Origin: Firmicutes bacterium UBA2530
GTDB taxonomy: Bacteria; Bacillota; Clostridia; Tissierellales; Sedimentibacteraceae
NCBI GenBank assembly: GCA_002340985.1
Contig: DDNC01000024.1
Location: 1,563-15,425 of the forward strand
Length of the DNA stretch: 13,863 bases
Direction of reading: 5' to 3'
The stretch's first letter is position 1. Each line of letters starts with the position of its first letter. Of this stretch, positions 6,963-13,656 are shown one piece after another. Made by a program: the position numbers and the translations under genes. A model generated the notes under the pieces. That model had not been told where the DNA came from, searched no databases, and worked only from the letters and a program-made list of their open reading frames with translations.

Positions 6963-6999
6963 GAAATAATTTTTAAGGGGGATAATATTTTTAAAGGGG
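6963..6999 (+). repeat. Tandem duplication carrying the sigG ribosome binding site
   Basis: GAAATAATTTTTAAGGGG (6963-6980) is followed directly by GATAATATTTTTAAAGGGG (6981-6999). The second unit ends in the Shine-Dalgarno sequence used by sigG, and the first unit has a second G-rich Shine-Dalgarno-like run with no usable start codon at proper distance. The unit boundary also contains GGGGATAATA (6978-6987), which fits the SigF -10 consensus GGnnAnAnTw, but I find no -35 at the right spacing. Confidence 0.75.
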
Positions 7000-7008
7000 A
7001 AAACAACG

Positions 7009-7785
7009 ATGATAAACAAAGTAGTTATATGTGGCGTTAATACTTCTCAATTGCCTACAATTAAGACATCTGAGATGAGAGATATGATACATAAAATCCA
7101 GGAAGGAGATAATGAGCTTAGGGAACAGTTCATAAACGGTAATTTAAGGCTTGTTCTCAGTGTTATCCAAAGGTTTAATTCAAAAAATGAGCCCGTGGAC
7201 GATTTGTTCCAGATAGGCTGTGTTGGTCTGATAAAGGCTATTGATAATTTTGATTTATCTCTTGATGTGAAATTCTCTACATATGCTGTTCCCATGATAA
7301 TCGGCGAAATTCGCAGATATTTGAGAGACAACAACTCAATCAGAGTATCCAGATCCATGAAGGACACAGCCTACAAAGCGTTGCAGGTCAGGGAAAGACT
7401 TTCGGCAGGCAGCTCACAGGAGCCCACAATTGCGGAAATAGCCAAGGAGATAGGTGTTGACAAGGAAGAAATAATCTTTGCATTAGAATCCATACAGGAG
7501 CCCATATCGTTGTTTGAGCCAATATACAATGACGGAGGGGATGCCCTTTACGTTGTGGATCAAGTAAAGGATGAAAAAAATATAGATGAAAAGTGGATTG
7601 AGAAAATAACCCTTGAGGACAGCATAAATAAGTTATCCGAAAGAGAAAAGCAGATAGTTGATATGCGCTTTTACAAGGGAAAAACTCAGATGGAGGTAGC
7701 CGAAGAAATCGGAATATCTCAGGCGCAGGTGTCCAGACTGGAGAAATCTGCTCTTAGTCAGCTTAAAAAGGGATTTAAGTCATAG
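7009..7785 (+). CDS. sigG: RNA polymerase sporulation sigma factor SigG (late forespore)
   Basis: A 258-residue sigma factor directing late forespore transcription. The N-terminal signature NKVVICGVNTSQLPT is characteristic of SigG. Region 2 (about 43-113) contains NLRLVLSVIQRFN, DDLFQIGCVGLIKAIDNFD and KFSTYAVPMIIGEIRRYLRD. Region 3 is at about 120-170 and ends in LFEPIYNDGGD. Region 4 (about 205-255) carries the helix-turn-helix GKTQMEVAEEIGISQAQVSR. N45, reported as important for inhibition by the anti-sigma factor Gin/CsfB in B. subtilis, is present. ATG at 7009 follows AAAGGGGA with about 8 bases between. It lies 60 bases after sigE in the conserved spoIIGA-sigE-sigG order and ends at a terminator. 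Dual transcription, by read-through and by a forespore promoter, is family knowledge and inferred here. Confidence 0.97.
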   Translation: MINKVVICGVNTSQLPTIKTSEMRDMIHKIQEGDNELREQFINGNLRLVLSVIQRFNSKNEPVDDLFQIGCVGLIKAIDNFDLSLDVKFSTYAVPMIIGEIRRYLRDNNSIRVSRSMKDTAYKALQVRERLSAGSSQEPTIAEIAKEIGVDKEEIIFALESIQEPISLFEPIYNDGGDALYVVDQVKDEKNIDEKWIEKITLEDSINKLSEREKQIVDMRFYKGKTQMEVAEEIGISQAQVSRLEKSALSQLKKGFKS

Positions 7786-7799
7786 GAATGAGTAAGTAT

Positions 7800-7828
7800 A
7801 AGGGATTTGCGGAAGCAAATCCTTTTTT
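7800..7828 (+). terminator. Intrinsic terminator after sigG
   Basis: AAGGGATTTGC (7800-7810) pairs with GCAAATCCTTT (7815-7825), with one G-T pair, around a GGAA tetraloop, and the T run continues to 7828. It closes the spoIIGA-sigE-sigG transcript 14 bases after the sigG stop. Confidence 0.92.
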
Positions 7829-7831
7829 GTC

Positions 7832-7863
7832 ATAATTGTAATTAATTGTACATACCCTATAGT
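7832..7863 (+). promoter_or_regulatory. Candidate promoter of the YlmC/YmxH-family gene
   Basis: Two readings are possible in the same stretch. A SigA-type promoter would be TTGTAA (7836-7841), 16 bases, TATAGT (7858-7863). A SigE-type promoter would be ATA (7832-7834), 16 bases, CATACCCT (7851-7858), compared with the consensus ATA and cATAcanT. Sporulation-linked expression of this family makes the second attractive, but the sequence alone does not decide. Confidence 0.45.
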
Positions 7864-7874
7864 ATATTAACACT

Positions 7875-7882
7875 AAGGGGTG
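7875..7882 (+). promoter_or_regulatory. Ribosome binding site that sets a TTG start
   Basis: AAGGGGTG lies 6 bases before TTG at 7889. The in-frame GTG at 7880 is part of this site and cannot be the start, so TTG is the initiation codon by position. Confidence 0.75.
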
Positions 7883-7888
7883 AATGCT

Positions 7889-8161
7889 TTGACAAATTAC
7901 TGGGAGCTGATTGAAAAAGATGTTGTAAATATCAAAAACGGTGAAATTATGGGTAGGTTTGACGATGTGGAAATAGATGCGAAGGTGGGTAAAATTCAGG
8001 CGTTTTATATAGAAGAAGCTGGAAGGTTCATGGGTATGCTGGGAAAATCCAAGGCACGAAGGGTAAAATGGGAAGAAATATTAAAAATAGGCATGGATGT
8101 AATAATAGTTAATGTTGATGATGACATAAACAACAGGGCAATAAAGGAAATGCTGGATTAA
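7889..8161 (+). CDS. YlmC/YmxH-family sporulation protein (PRC-barrel)
   Basis: A 90-residue small soluble protein of the YlmC/YmxH family, a PRC-barrel-like fold found mainly in spore formers; the molecular role is not established. The family pattern is visible: a start near WELIEKDVVNIKNGEIMGRFDDVEID (shown here by its parts KDVVNIKNGE, at about residues 10-19, and DVEID), then KVGKIQAFYIEEAG and the end segment VKWEEILKIGMDVIIVNVDD. There is no signal peptide, membrane segment or cysteine. The start is TTG at 7889, chosen from ribosome-binding-site spacing and from the family's usual N-terminus. It lies just after sigG but behind a terminator, with its own promoter candidate. Placement next to sigG is common in Clostridia and supports a sporulation link. 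Confidence 0.82.
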   Translation: MTNYWELIEKDVVNIKNGEIMGRFDDVEIDAKVGKIQAFYIEEAGRFMGMLGKSKARRVKWEEILKIGMDVIIVNVDDDINNRAIKEMLD

Positions 8162-8190
8162 CATCAACAAGATTATTGCTCCATGCAATT

Positions 8191-8226
8191 AATAAAGAGC
8201 AATTAAGGTATGCTTAATTGCTCTTG
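8191..8226. terminator. Bidirectional terminator between the convergent YlmC/YmxH gene and dxr
   Basis: AAGAGCAATTAAG (8195-8207) is perfectly complementary to 8213-8225 with a 5-base loop: a 13-bp stem. On the minus strand it is followed by a T-rich tail (CTTTATTAATT), making it a good dxr terminator. On the plus strand the downstream tail is weaker. Confidence 0.75.
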
Positions 8227-8233
8227 AGTGTAT

Positions 8234-9400
8234 TTATAGGTACGAATTGCTTGTCAGAATCCCATTCACAGCTTTTTTTGTCCATTCCTCAGCTTCTAAT
8301 ATTGTTTCCACGGAGTCAATAGCTACTGGCTTGTGAGAGAGCATTATTTTCTCGGTTATGTTTCCTATGTCGAGGAAATTTATTTTTTTGTTTAAAAACA
8401 AATCCACACATGCTTCGTTGGAGGCGTTTAAAACCGCAGGCATAGTTCCGCCGGCGTCAAGTGAGTTGAATGCAAGTCTCAGACACTTGAATGTATCCGT
8501 ATCGGGACTCTCAAAGGTAAGCTGCCCTATTTCCACAAGTGAAAGGCTCTTGTAGGAGTTTTGTGTCCGTTGTGGATAAAAAAGTGCAAACTGTATGGGA
8601 ACACGCATATCAGGGTGTCCCAGCTGTGCGATTGTGGAATGGTCCTCAAACTCTATTCCGGAATGTATTATGCTTTGAGGATGCACAACAACCTCAATCT
8701 GTTCCGGTCTCACATCAAAAAGAAACTTTGCTTCGATTACCTCCAGTCCCTTGTTCATAAGTGTGGCGGAGTCGACGGTTATTTTTCTTCCCATTGACCA
8801 GTTGGGATGCTTTAAGGCATCCTCAACAGTAACGCTTTTTAAAAACTCAGTATTTTTTCCTCTAAAGGGGCCTCCTGAAGCTGTCAGAACAATTTTATTT
8901 ATGCTTTTTCTATCATTTGCCATGAGACTCTGAAAAATAGCGCTGTGCTCGCTGTCCACCGGAATAATCTCAGAATTGTATTCTGCGGCGAGATTCATTA
9001 TGTAGCTGCCGCCTGTAACCAATGTTTCCTTGTTTGCCAGGGCTATGATTTTACTTTTTTTAATTGCGGCTACAGTCGGTTTCAGTCCTATCATACCGGA
9101 CACTGCAGTTACAATTATATCGCTTTTATAAAATTCGGCAGCTGCTGTAAGTCCTTCCATTCCGTGCATAATTTCTGTCTTTATATCTGAAGGCAGCATA
9201 TCCTTAAGCTGCCTTGCCTTTTCCTCATCCATTACGGTGCACAGCTCCGGTTTGAATTCAAGTATCTGGTCATACAGCAGGCGTATGTTGCTGTTTCCTG
9301 TTATTGCGCATACCTTTATTTCATCCGAGTGTCCGCGTACCACTTCTAATGTCTGTGTTCCGATGGAACCAGTTGAGCCGAGAATGCTGATATATTTCAT
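8234..9400 (-). CDS. dxr: 1-deoxy-D-xylulose 5-phosphate reductoisomerase
   Basis: A 388-residue cytoplasmic enzyme converting 1-deoxy-D-xylulose 5-phosphate to 2-C-methyl-D-erythritol 4-phosphate with NADPH and a divalent metal, the committed step of MEP isoprenoid synthesis. The NADPH motif GSTGSIG is at residues 8-14. ANKETLV (122-128) contains K124 and E125. The metal ligands are D149 and E151 in PVDSEHSAIFQ, and E220 in NKGLEVIEA. The flexible active-site segment HPNWSMGRK begins at H198. ATG at 9400 is chosen because AAAGGAG lies 5 bases upstream; the in-frame ATG 18 bases earlier precedes that site. The gene stands alone on the minus strand, whereas in many Firmicutes dxr is grouped with uppS, cdsA and rseP. 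It is convergent with the YlmC/YmxH gene and divergent from thrC. Confidence 0.97.
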   Translation of the reverse strand: MKYISILGSTGSIGTQTLEVVRGHSDEIKVCAITGNSNIRLLYDQILEFKPELCTVMDEEKARQLKDMLPSDIKTEIMHGMEGLTAAAEFYKSDIIVTAVSGMIGLKPTVAAIKKSKIIALANKETLVTGGSYIMNLAAEYNSEIIPVDSEHSAIFQSLMANDRKSINKIVLTASGGPFRGKNTEFLKSVTVEDALKHPNWSMGRKITVDSATLMNKGLEVIEAKFLFDVRPEQIEVVVHPQSIIHSGIEFEDHSTIAQLGHPDMRVPIQFALFYPQRTQNSYKSLSLVEIGQLTFESPDTDTFKCLRLAFNSLDAGGTMPAVLNASNEACVDLFLNKKINFLDIGNITEKIMLSHKPVAIDSVETILEAEEWTKKAVNGILTSNSYL

Positions 9401-9440
9401 GGCTTCTCCTTTATTCATAAAATTTCAATACCGCTATTTT

Positions 9441-9470
9441 ATCATATATGCAATGTCCTGCATAGTGCAA
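9441..9470 (-). promoter_or_regulatory. Candidate SigA promoter of dxr
   Basis: Read on the minus strand, TTGCAC (9470-9465) and TATGAT (9446-9441) are separated by 18 bases, followed by AAAATAG. The -10 ends 40 bases before the dxr start. One arm of an inverted repeat covers the -35. Confidence 0.55.
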
Positions 9471-9493
9471 AGTTCAAGGGTGGCGGACTTTGC
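9467..9493. repeat. Inverted repeat in the dxr/thrC divergent region
   Basis: GCAAAGT at 9467-9473 and ACTTTGC at 9487-9493 are exact complements with 13 bases between them. Centre-to-centre distance is 20 bases, about two helical turns, as in many dimeric repressor operators. The left arm overlaps the proposed dxr -35. It has no T run, so it is not a terminator. Confidence 0.45.
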
Positions 9494-9524
9494 GACAGAC
9501 CTTTTGTTTTATTTTAAAAAACAC

Positions 9525-9553
9525 TTGTAATACTTTTAGATACAGTGTATTAT
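9525..9553 (+). promoter_or_regulatory. SigA-type promoter of the thrC-thrB operon
   Basis: TTGTAA (9525-9530), 17 bases, TATTAT (9548-9553), with TG directly before the -10. The predicted leader is only about 25-30 bases long, so no T-box, riboswitch or leader-peptide attenuator fits between promoter and start. Confidence 0.65.
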
Positions 9554-9587
9554 AAATTATCATTAAGATAACACAACGGAGGGCAGG

Positions 9588-11087
9588 ATGTATAAAAGTT
9601 ATGAAAGCACAAGATGCTCTGATTTGAGGACACGAGCTTCGGATGCAGTGCTGAGAGGCATTGCTGATGACGGTGGCCTGTACGTGATGAGAGAGCTGGA
9701 ACATAAAAAAATTGATGTGGAAAAACTGCAGTACAAAAGCTACATAGACATGGCTGAAATTATTCTGGCTGAAATGTTGGATGATTTTTCTGCGGAAAAA
9801 ATAAAGGAATGTACTGCCAAGGCATATACAAATAAATTCAGTACCGATGAGATTACTCCGGTTGTCAAGGCAGGACAGGTATATGTGACGGAGCTGTTCC
9901 ACGGACCAACATCTGCATTCAAGGATGTTGCACTTTCAATACTTCCTCACCTCATGACAGCTTCGTACGAAATGAACGGAATAGATGAAGAGGTAGCTGT
10001 CCTGGTTGCAACATCAGGAGATACGGGCAAGGCTGCACTTGAGGGATTCAGGGACGTTAAGGGAACGAAGATAGCTGTATTCTATCCAGACGGAGGAGTC
10101 AGCCAAGTTCAAAAGGCTCAGATGGAAACACAGGAGGGCTCAAATACTTATGTGTGCGCCATACGTGGAAATTTCGATGATGCCCAGACAGGAGTAAAGA
10201 AAATATTTACGGATACTGCTCTTGCAAAGGAGCTTAAGGAAAATAATAAAATGTTTTCTTCGGCAAACTCCATAAATATAGGCAGGCTTGTTCCGCAGAT
10301 TGTGTATTATTTCTTTTCATATGTTAAGCTGATTGAAAGCAAAGAGATTGCCATGGGAGATAAGGTAAACTTTGTGGTTCCAACGGGAAACTTTGGAAAT
10401 ATTTTGGCGGGGTATTACGCCAAGCTTTTGGGACTTCCGGTGAACAAGCTAATATGTGCTTCAAATGAAAACAATGTTCTGTATGATTTTATAAGAACGG
10501 GTATTTACGACAGAAACAGGCAGTTTTATAAAACAATATCACCTTCAATGGATATTTTGGTGTCCAGCAACCTTGAAAGGCTTCTGTACTACATGAGTGG
10601 GAAGAACAATGAATATGTCAAATCTCTCATGGAGCAGCTGAATTCAGCGGGGCGATATGAGGTTAGCAATGAAATGAAGGATAAAATAAATTCGGAGTTT
10701 TACGCTGCATGCATATTCAAGAATGAGACAGAAATTACCATAAAGGAAACATTTGAAAGGCATGATTACCTTCTTGACACACACACGGCTGTGGCATATC
10801 GGGCTCTGGAGAATTACAGAAGAGAAACGAAGGATGACACGGTAGCGGTAGTTCTTTCAACAGCAAGCCCGTACAAATTTTCAGGAAGTGTCTACGAAGC
10901 ACTTTATGGAGCCGACAACAGAGACGAATTTGAAATTATGGAGGAGCTGAGCAAAAGAACAGGAGTTGCGGTACCGGAAAACTTAAAGGGTTTGAATAAG
11001 AAGAAAATAAGGCATACTGATGTTTGTGAAATAGATGAAATGAAAGACTATGTCAGAGAAAAACTGATAAGGAGAAATTATGATTAG
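9588..11087 (+). CDS. thrC: Threonine synthase
   Basis: A 499-residue PLP enzyme converting O-phosphohomoserine to threonine and phosphate. The N-terminal segment YESTRCSDLRTRASDAVLRG (5-24) and DDGGLYV (27-33) belong to the long threonine synthase type found in E. coli and Clostridia. The PLP lysine is K112 in HGPTSAFKDVALS. The cofactor phosphate loop is seen in ATSGDTGKAALEG (141-153), and SANSINIGRL (225-234) is a conserved substrate and cofactor stretch. ATG at 9588 has GGAGGG 4 bases upstream. It is the first gene of a four-gene run; its last 8 bases overlap thrB, indicating translational coupling. Homoserine dehydrogenase, the preceding step, is absent from the window. Confidence 0.96.
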   Translation: MYKSYESTRCSDLRTRASDAVLRGIADDGGLYVMRELEHKKIDVEKLQYKSYIDMAEIILAEMLDDFSAEKIKECTAKAYTNKFSTDEITPVVKAGQVYVTELFHGPTSAFKDVALSILPHLMTASYEMNGIDEEVAVLVATSGDTGKAALEGFRDVKGTKIAVFYPDGGVSQVQKAQMETQEGSNTYVCAIRGNFDDAQTGVKKIFTDTALAKELKENNKMFSSANSINIGRLVPQIVYYFFSYVKLIESKEIAMGDKVNFVVPTGNFGNILAGYYAKLLGLPVNKLICASNENNVLYDFIRTGIYDRNRQFYKTISPSMDILVSSNLERLLYYMSGKNNEYVKSLMEQLNSAGRYEVSNEMKDKINSEFYAACIFKNETEITIKETFERHDYLLDTHTAVAYRALENYRRETKDDTVAVVLSTASPYKFSGSVYEALYGADNRDEFEIMEELSKRTGVAVPENLKGLNKKKIRHTDVCEIDEMKDYVREKLIRRNYD

Positions 11088-11961
11088 AATTACCGTTCCG
11101 GCATCCACGGCAAACATAGGTCCCGGATTTGACACATTGGGACTTGCACTCAATATGTACAATGCATATGAGTTCGAAGAAACAGACGGGGAACTGACAA
11201 TTGAAGGATGTCCGGAGTTATATAAAAACAGCAACAACCTTGTTTATAAGTCCTTTATAAAAACCGCAGAAATAATCGGCAAGGATGTCAAGGGCTTAAA
11301 AATATCCATGAAGACGGATATACCTGTTTCGAGAGGGCTGGGCAGCAGTTCCGCCTGCATAGCGGGAGGCGTATTTGGAGCAAATGCCCTGCTGAAGGGT
11401 GGCTTAAGCAAGAATGAGCTTTTTAAAATTGCGGTGAATATTGAGGGGCATCCCGACAATATGGCACCTGCGGTGTACGGAGGATTGACGGCATCAATAG
11501 TGGAGGAGGGCACTCCCTACTGCATGAGCTATGAAATAAGTGACAAATTGCAATTTTGTGCACTCATACCCGATTTTGAAACATCAACCTCCGAAGCAAG
11601 AAAGCTTCTTCCAGAGCAGGTAGTATTTAAGGATGCGGTGTTCAACATTTCACGCACTGCAGTTCTTTTGAAGGCTCTTGAGGAGGGAAATACGGAAATT
11701 ATAAGGATATCTCTTAAAGACAGGCTTCATCAGTCATACAGGAAGACATTGATACATGAGTATGAAAAGGTAAGAGAAATATGCGAGGGGAATGGTTCGC
11801 TGGCATTTTTCATAAGCGGCTCCGGACCTACATTAATGAATATTACAGATAATTCTGTATTCATGAATAAAATTAAGGACAGTATCATGTGTCTGCAAAA
11901 TAAATGGGAAATAAAGTACCTGGCTGCAGATACAAAAGGCGTAAAGGAGGAAATATGTTAA
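11080..11961 (+). CDS. thrB: Homoserine kinase (GHMP family)
   Basis: A 293-residue cytoplasmic kinase phosphorylating homoserine with ATP, supplying the substrate for ThrC. GHMP-family motifs are in order: PASTANIGPGFDTLG (7-21), the ATP-binding motif 2 PVSRGLGSSSA (82-92), EGHPDN (122-127), and the C-terminal motif 3 FFISGSGPTLM near residue 247. Length is typical for the family. ATG at 11080 follows AAGGAG by 5 bases and overlaps the thrC end by 8 bases. Its own end overlaps the next gene by 7 bases. The gene order thrC-thrB with an ACT-domain gene behind is consistent with one translationally coupled amino-acid operon. Confidence 0.97.
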   Translation: MIRITVPASTANIGPGFDTLGLALNMYNAYEFEETDGELTIEGCPELYKNSNNLVYKSFIKTAEIIGKDVKGLKISMKTDIPVSRGLGSSSACIAGGVFGANALLKGGLSKNELFKIAVNIEGHPDNMAPAVYGGLTASIVEEGTPYCMSYEISDKLQFCALIPDFETSTSEARKLLPEQVVFKDAVFNISRTAVLLKALEEGNTEIIRISLKDRLHQSYRKTLIHEYEKVREICEGNGSLAFFISGSGPTLMNITDNSVFMNKIKDSIMCLQNKWEIKYLAADTKGVKEEIC

Positions 11962-12392
11962 AGAAGTATTTAATTGTCAGCAAAAAAATATTGCCGGATG
12001 TATATGAAAAGGTCATCGAGGCAAGAAACTTAATCAACAACGGCAGCGTAAAAGGAATCAGCGAGGCTGTGAAAATGGTAGGCATAAGCCGAAGCACTTA
12101 TTATAAGTACAAGGACTACGTTTTTTCTCCATCCGAAAATTCTATTGGACGAAAGGCTGTAATATCCATGATGCTCAGACATGAAAAGGGCGTGCTGTCA
12201 AGTGTGCTCAACTACATGTCCATGGAAAACGCAAATATTCTCACCATAAACCAAAGTATCCCTATTAACGGAAAGGCAGCTGTCAGTCTTTCTCTCGATA
12301 TTTCTGACATAAGCAAACCCGTTGATGACGTTATGGCCGAGCTTAAAAAGGTTAAGGGCGTAAGCTCTGTAAAGCTGCTGTCCATTGAGTAG
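11955..12392 (+). CDS. ACT-domain protein, UPF0735/PheB-like, with N-terminal helix-turn-helix-like segment
   Basis: A 145-residue cytoplasmic protein. ATG at 11955 is chosen because AAGGAGGA lies just upstream, inside the end of thrB (7-base overlap); a longer reading frame begins at 11904 but would lack such a site. Residues about 33-56 (VKGISEAVKMVGISRSTYYKYKDYVF, seen as SEAVKMVGISRSTYYKY) resemble a helix-turn-helix. Residues about 70-143 fit an ACT domain, which usually binds an amino acid: VISMMLRHEKGVLSSVLNYM, then ANILTINQSIPINGKAAVSL, then VDDVMAELKKVKGVSSVKLL. The combination and its position after thrB match the UPF0735/PheB-like family found beside threonine genes in Firmicutes. 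A role as an amino-acid sensor or regulator of the pathway is inference, and DNA binding is unproven. Confidence 0.85.
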   Translation: MLKKYLIVSKKILPDVYEKVIEARNLINNGSVKGISEAVKMVGISRSTYYKYKDYVFSPSENSIGRKAVISMMLRHEKGVLSSVLNYMSMENANILTINQSIPINGKAAVSLSLDISDISKPVDDVMAELKKVKGVSSVKLLSIE

Positions 12393-12401
12393 GTAGATAA
12401 A

Positions 12402-13613
12402 ATGTATGGATTAGTTTTAGAAGGCGGAGGCGCAAAAGGTGCATATCATGTGGGAGCTTTTAAAGCACTGCGAGAGCTGGGAATAGAAATCGGGGGAATT
12501 GCGGGAACGTCCATAGGAGCAATAAACGGTGCCATGATGGTTCAGGGAGATTATGACCTTCTTGAAAGGCTGTGGTACAGTGTAAATTCCTATGAACTGT
12601 TTGACTTGGATGAAAAAGCTATTTTAGATTTGAAGAATTTCAATCTGCAAGAAATAAATTTTTCCTATCTTCTGCATCAGTCCAAGGAGATATTAGCCAA
12701 CCGAGGGCTTGATACGACAAGAATCAGGGAGATTTTTAACACATATGTGGATGAAGAAAAGGTACGAAGCTCGGCTACGGAATTTGGAATAGTCACTGTG
12801 GACCTTACGGATAAGAAACCTGTAGAAATGTTCAAGGAAAATATTCCACAAGGGAAAATGACGGACTTTTTAATTGCAAGTGCAAACCTTCCCGCCTTCA
12901 GAATAGAGGAAATGGACGGAAAGAAATATCTAGACGGGGGCTTTTACAACAACCTTCCTATAGATTTGTTGGCTAAAAAGGGATACAGAGAAATAATTGC
13001 CGTGAGAACCATGGCAGTAGGCGTGGTGCGAAGAGTAAGGGATAAGAATGTAAAAATTACTTATATTCAGCCTGCGGAGGGAACTCTGGGCGGAATGCTT
13101 GATTCCCTGGATTTCAATATGGAAAAAGCAGACCAGCTTATAAAGCTGGGTTACTACGATACCATGAAGGTATTTAAAAAACTAAAGGGCTTCAGGTATT
13201 ATTGTGTACCATATGAAGGTAACTTCATAGAGCTTATGACATATTATATGCTGCACAATAAAGAAATGATTGAAAGCATTGCCGAAATTTTAGGTTTTGC
13301 AGATTTCAGCCGGGACAGGGTGCTTTTTGAGAAAATAATGCCTAGGCTTGAAAGCATACTAGATATGAAAGGCCGAGCCGATTACGAGGACATATGCATC
13401 AGGTTTTTCGAGAGAATTGCGGAAAAACTGAATGTTGAAAGGTTCAAAATATACAATACTCTGGACTTCCTAAAGATTACCGCAGATGCCTTCAAGGAAA
13501 AACCTATAGATTTCACAAAAAACTTACCTTCCTTCATCAAGCAGAACAAGCTCTTATCTCTGGCGGTTAAGGAAGACCTGCTGGTGGAAATATTCCACAC
13601 AATTATGAAATAA
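12402..13613 (+). CDS. Patatin-like phospholipase family protein
   Basis: A 403-residue predicted lipid acyl hydrolase using a Ser-Asp dyad. The oxyanion-hole motif GGGAKGAYHVGAF (8-20), the nucleophile S37 in GTSIGAING and the acid D178 in DGGFYNNLP are intact, so the catalytic domain (about 1-215) should be active. Residues about 220-403 have no motif I recognise; they are rich in charged helices, with no signal peptide or membrane segment, so a cytoplasmic or peripheral-membrane location is likely. It starts 9 bases after the ACT gene with a weak AGGTAG ribosome binding site, so it is probably the fourth gene of the threonine operon. The true substrate is unknown; membrane lipid turnover is the family-level guess. 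Confidence 0.9.
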   Translation: MYGLVLEGGGAKGAYHVGAFKALRELGIEIGGIAGTSIGAINGAMMVQGDYDLLERLWYSVNSYELFDLDEKAILDLKNFNLQEINFSYLLHQSKEILANRGLDTTRIREIFNTYVDEEKVRSSATEFGIVTVDLTDKKPVEMFKENIPQGKMTDFLIASANLPAFRIEEMDGKKYLDGGFYNNLPIDLLAKKGYREIIAVRTMAVGVVRRVRDKNVKITYIQPAEGTLGGMLDSLDFNMEKADQLIKLGYYDTMKVFKKLKGFRYYCVPYEGNFIELMTYYMLHNKEMIESIAEILGFADFSRDRVLFEKIMPRLESILDMKGRADYEDICIRFFERIAEKLNVERFKIYNTLDFLKITADAFKEKPIDFTKNLPSFIKQNKLLSLAVKEDLLVEIFHTIMK

Positions 13614-13621
13614 GACAAATT

Positions 13622-13656
13622 AAACGGACGCCGGGCGTCCGTTTGCATTTTTTACT
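13622..13656. terminator. Bidirectional terminator between patatin and amidase genes
   Basis: AAACGGACGC (13622-13631) pairs with GCGTCCGTTT (13635-13644), a 10-bp GC-rich stem with a 3-base loop. The T-rich tail GCATTTTTTACTATTT serves the plus strand. On the minus strand TTTAATTT follows the stem, so the amidase gene can use it too. Confidence 0.9.

Noticed and set aside
9531..9587. T-box, riboswitch or leader-peptide attenuator before thrC
   Set aside because: The distance from the proposed -10 to the start codon is under 35 bases, and no terminator-like hairpin is present.
9474..9902. 142-residue minus-strand frame across the dxr/thrC gap and into thrC
   Set aside because: It covers promoters on both strands and the conserved start of thrC, and shows no recognisable protein features.
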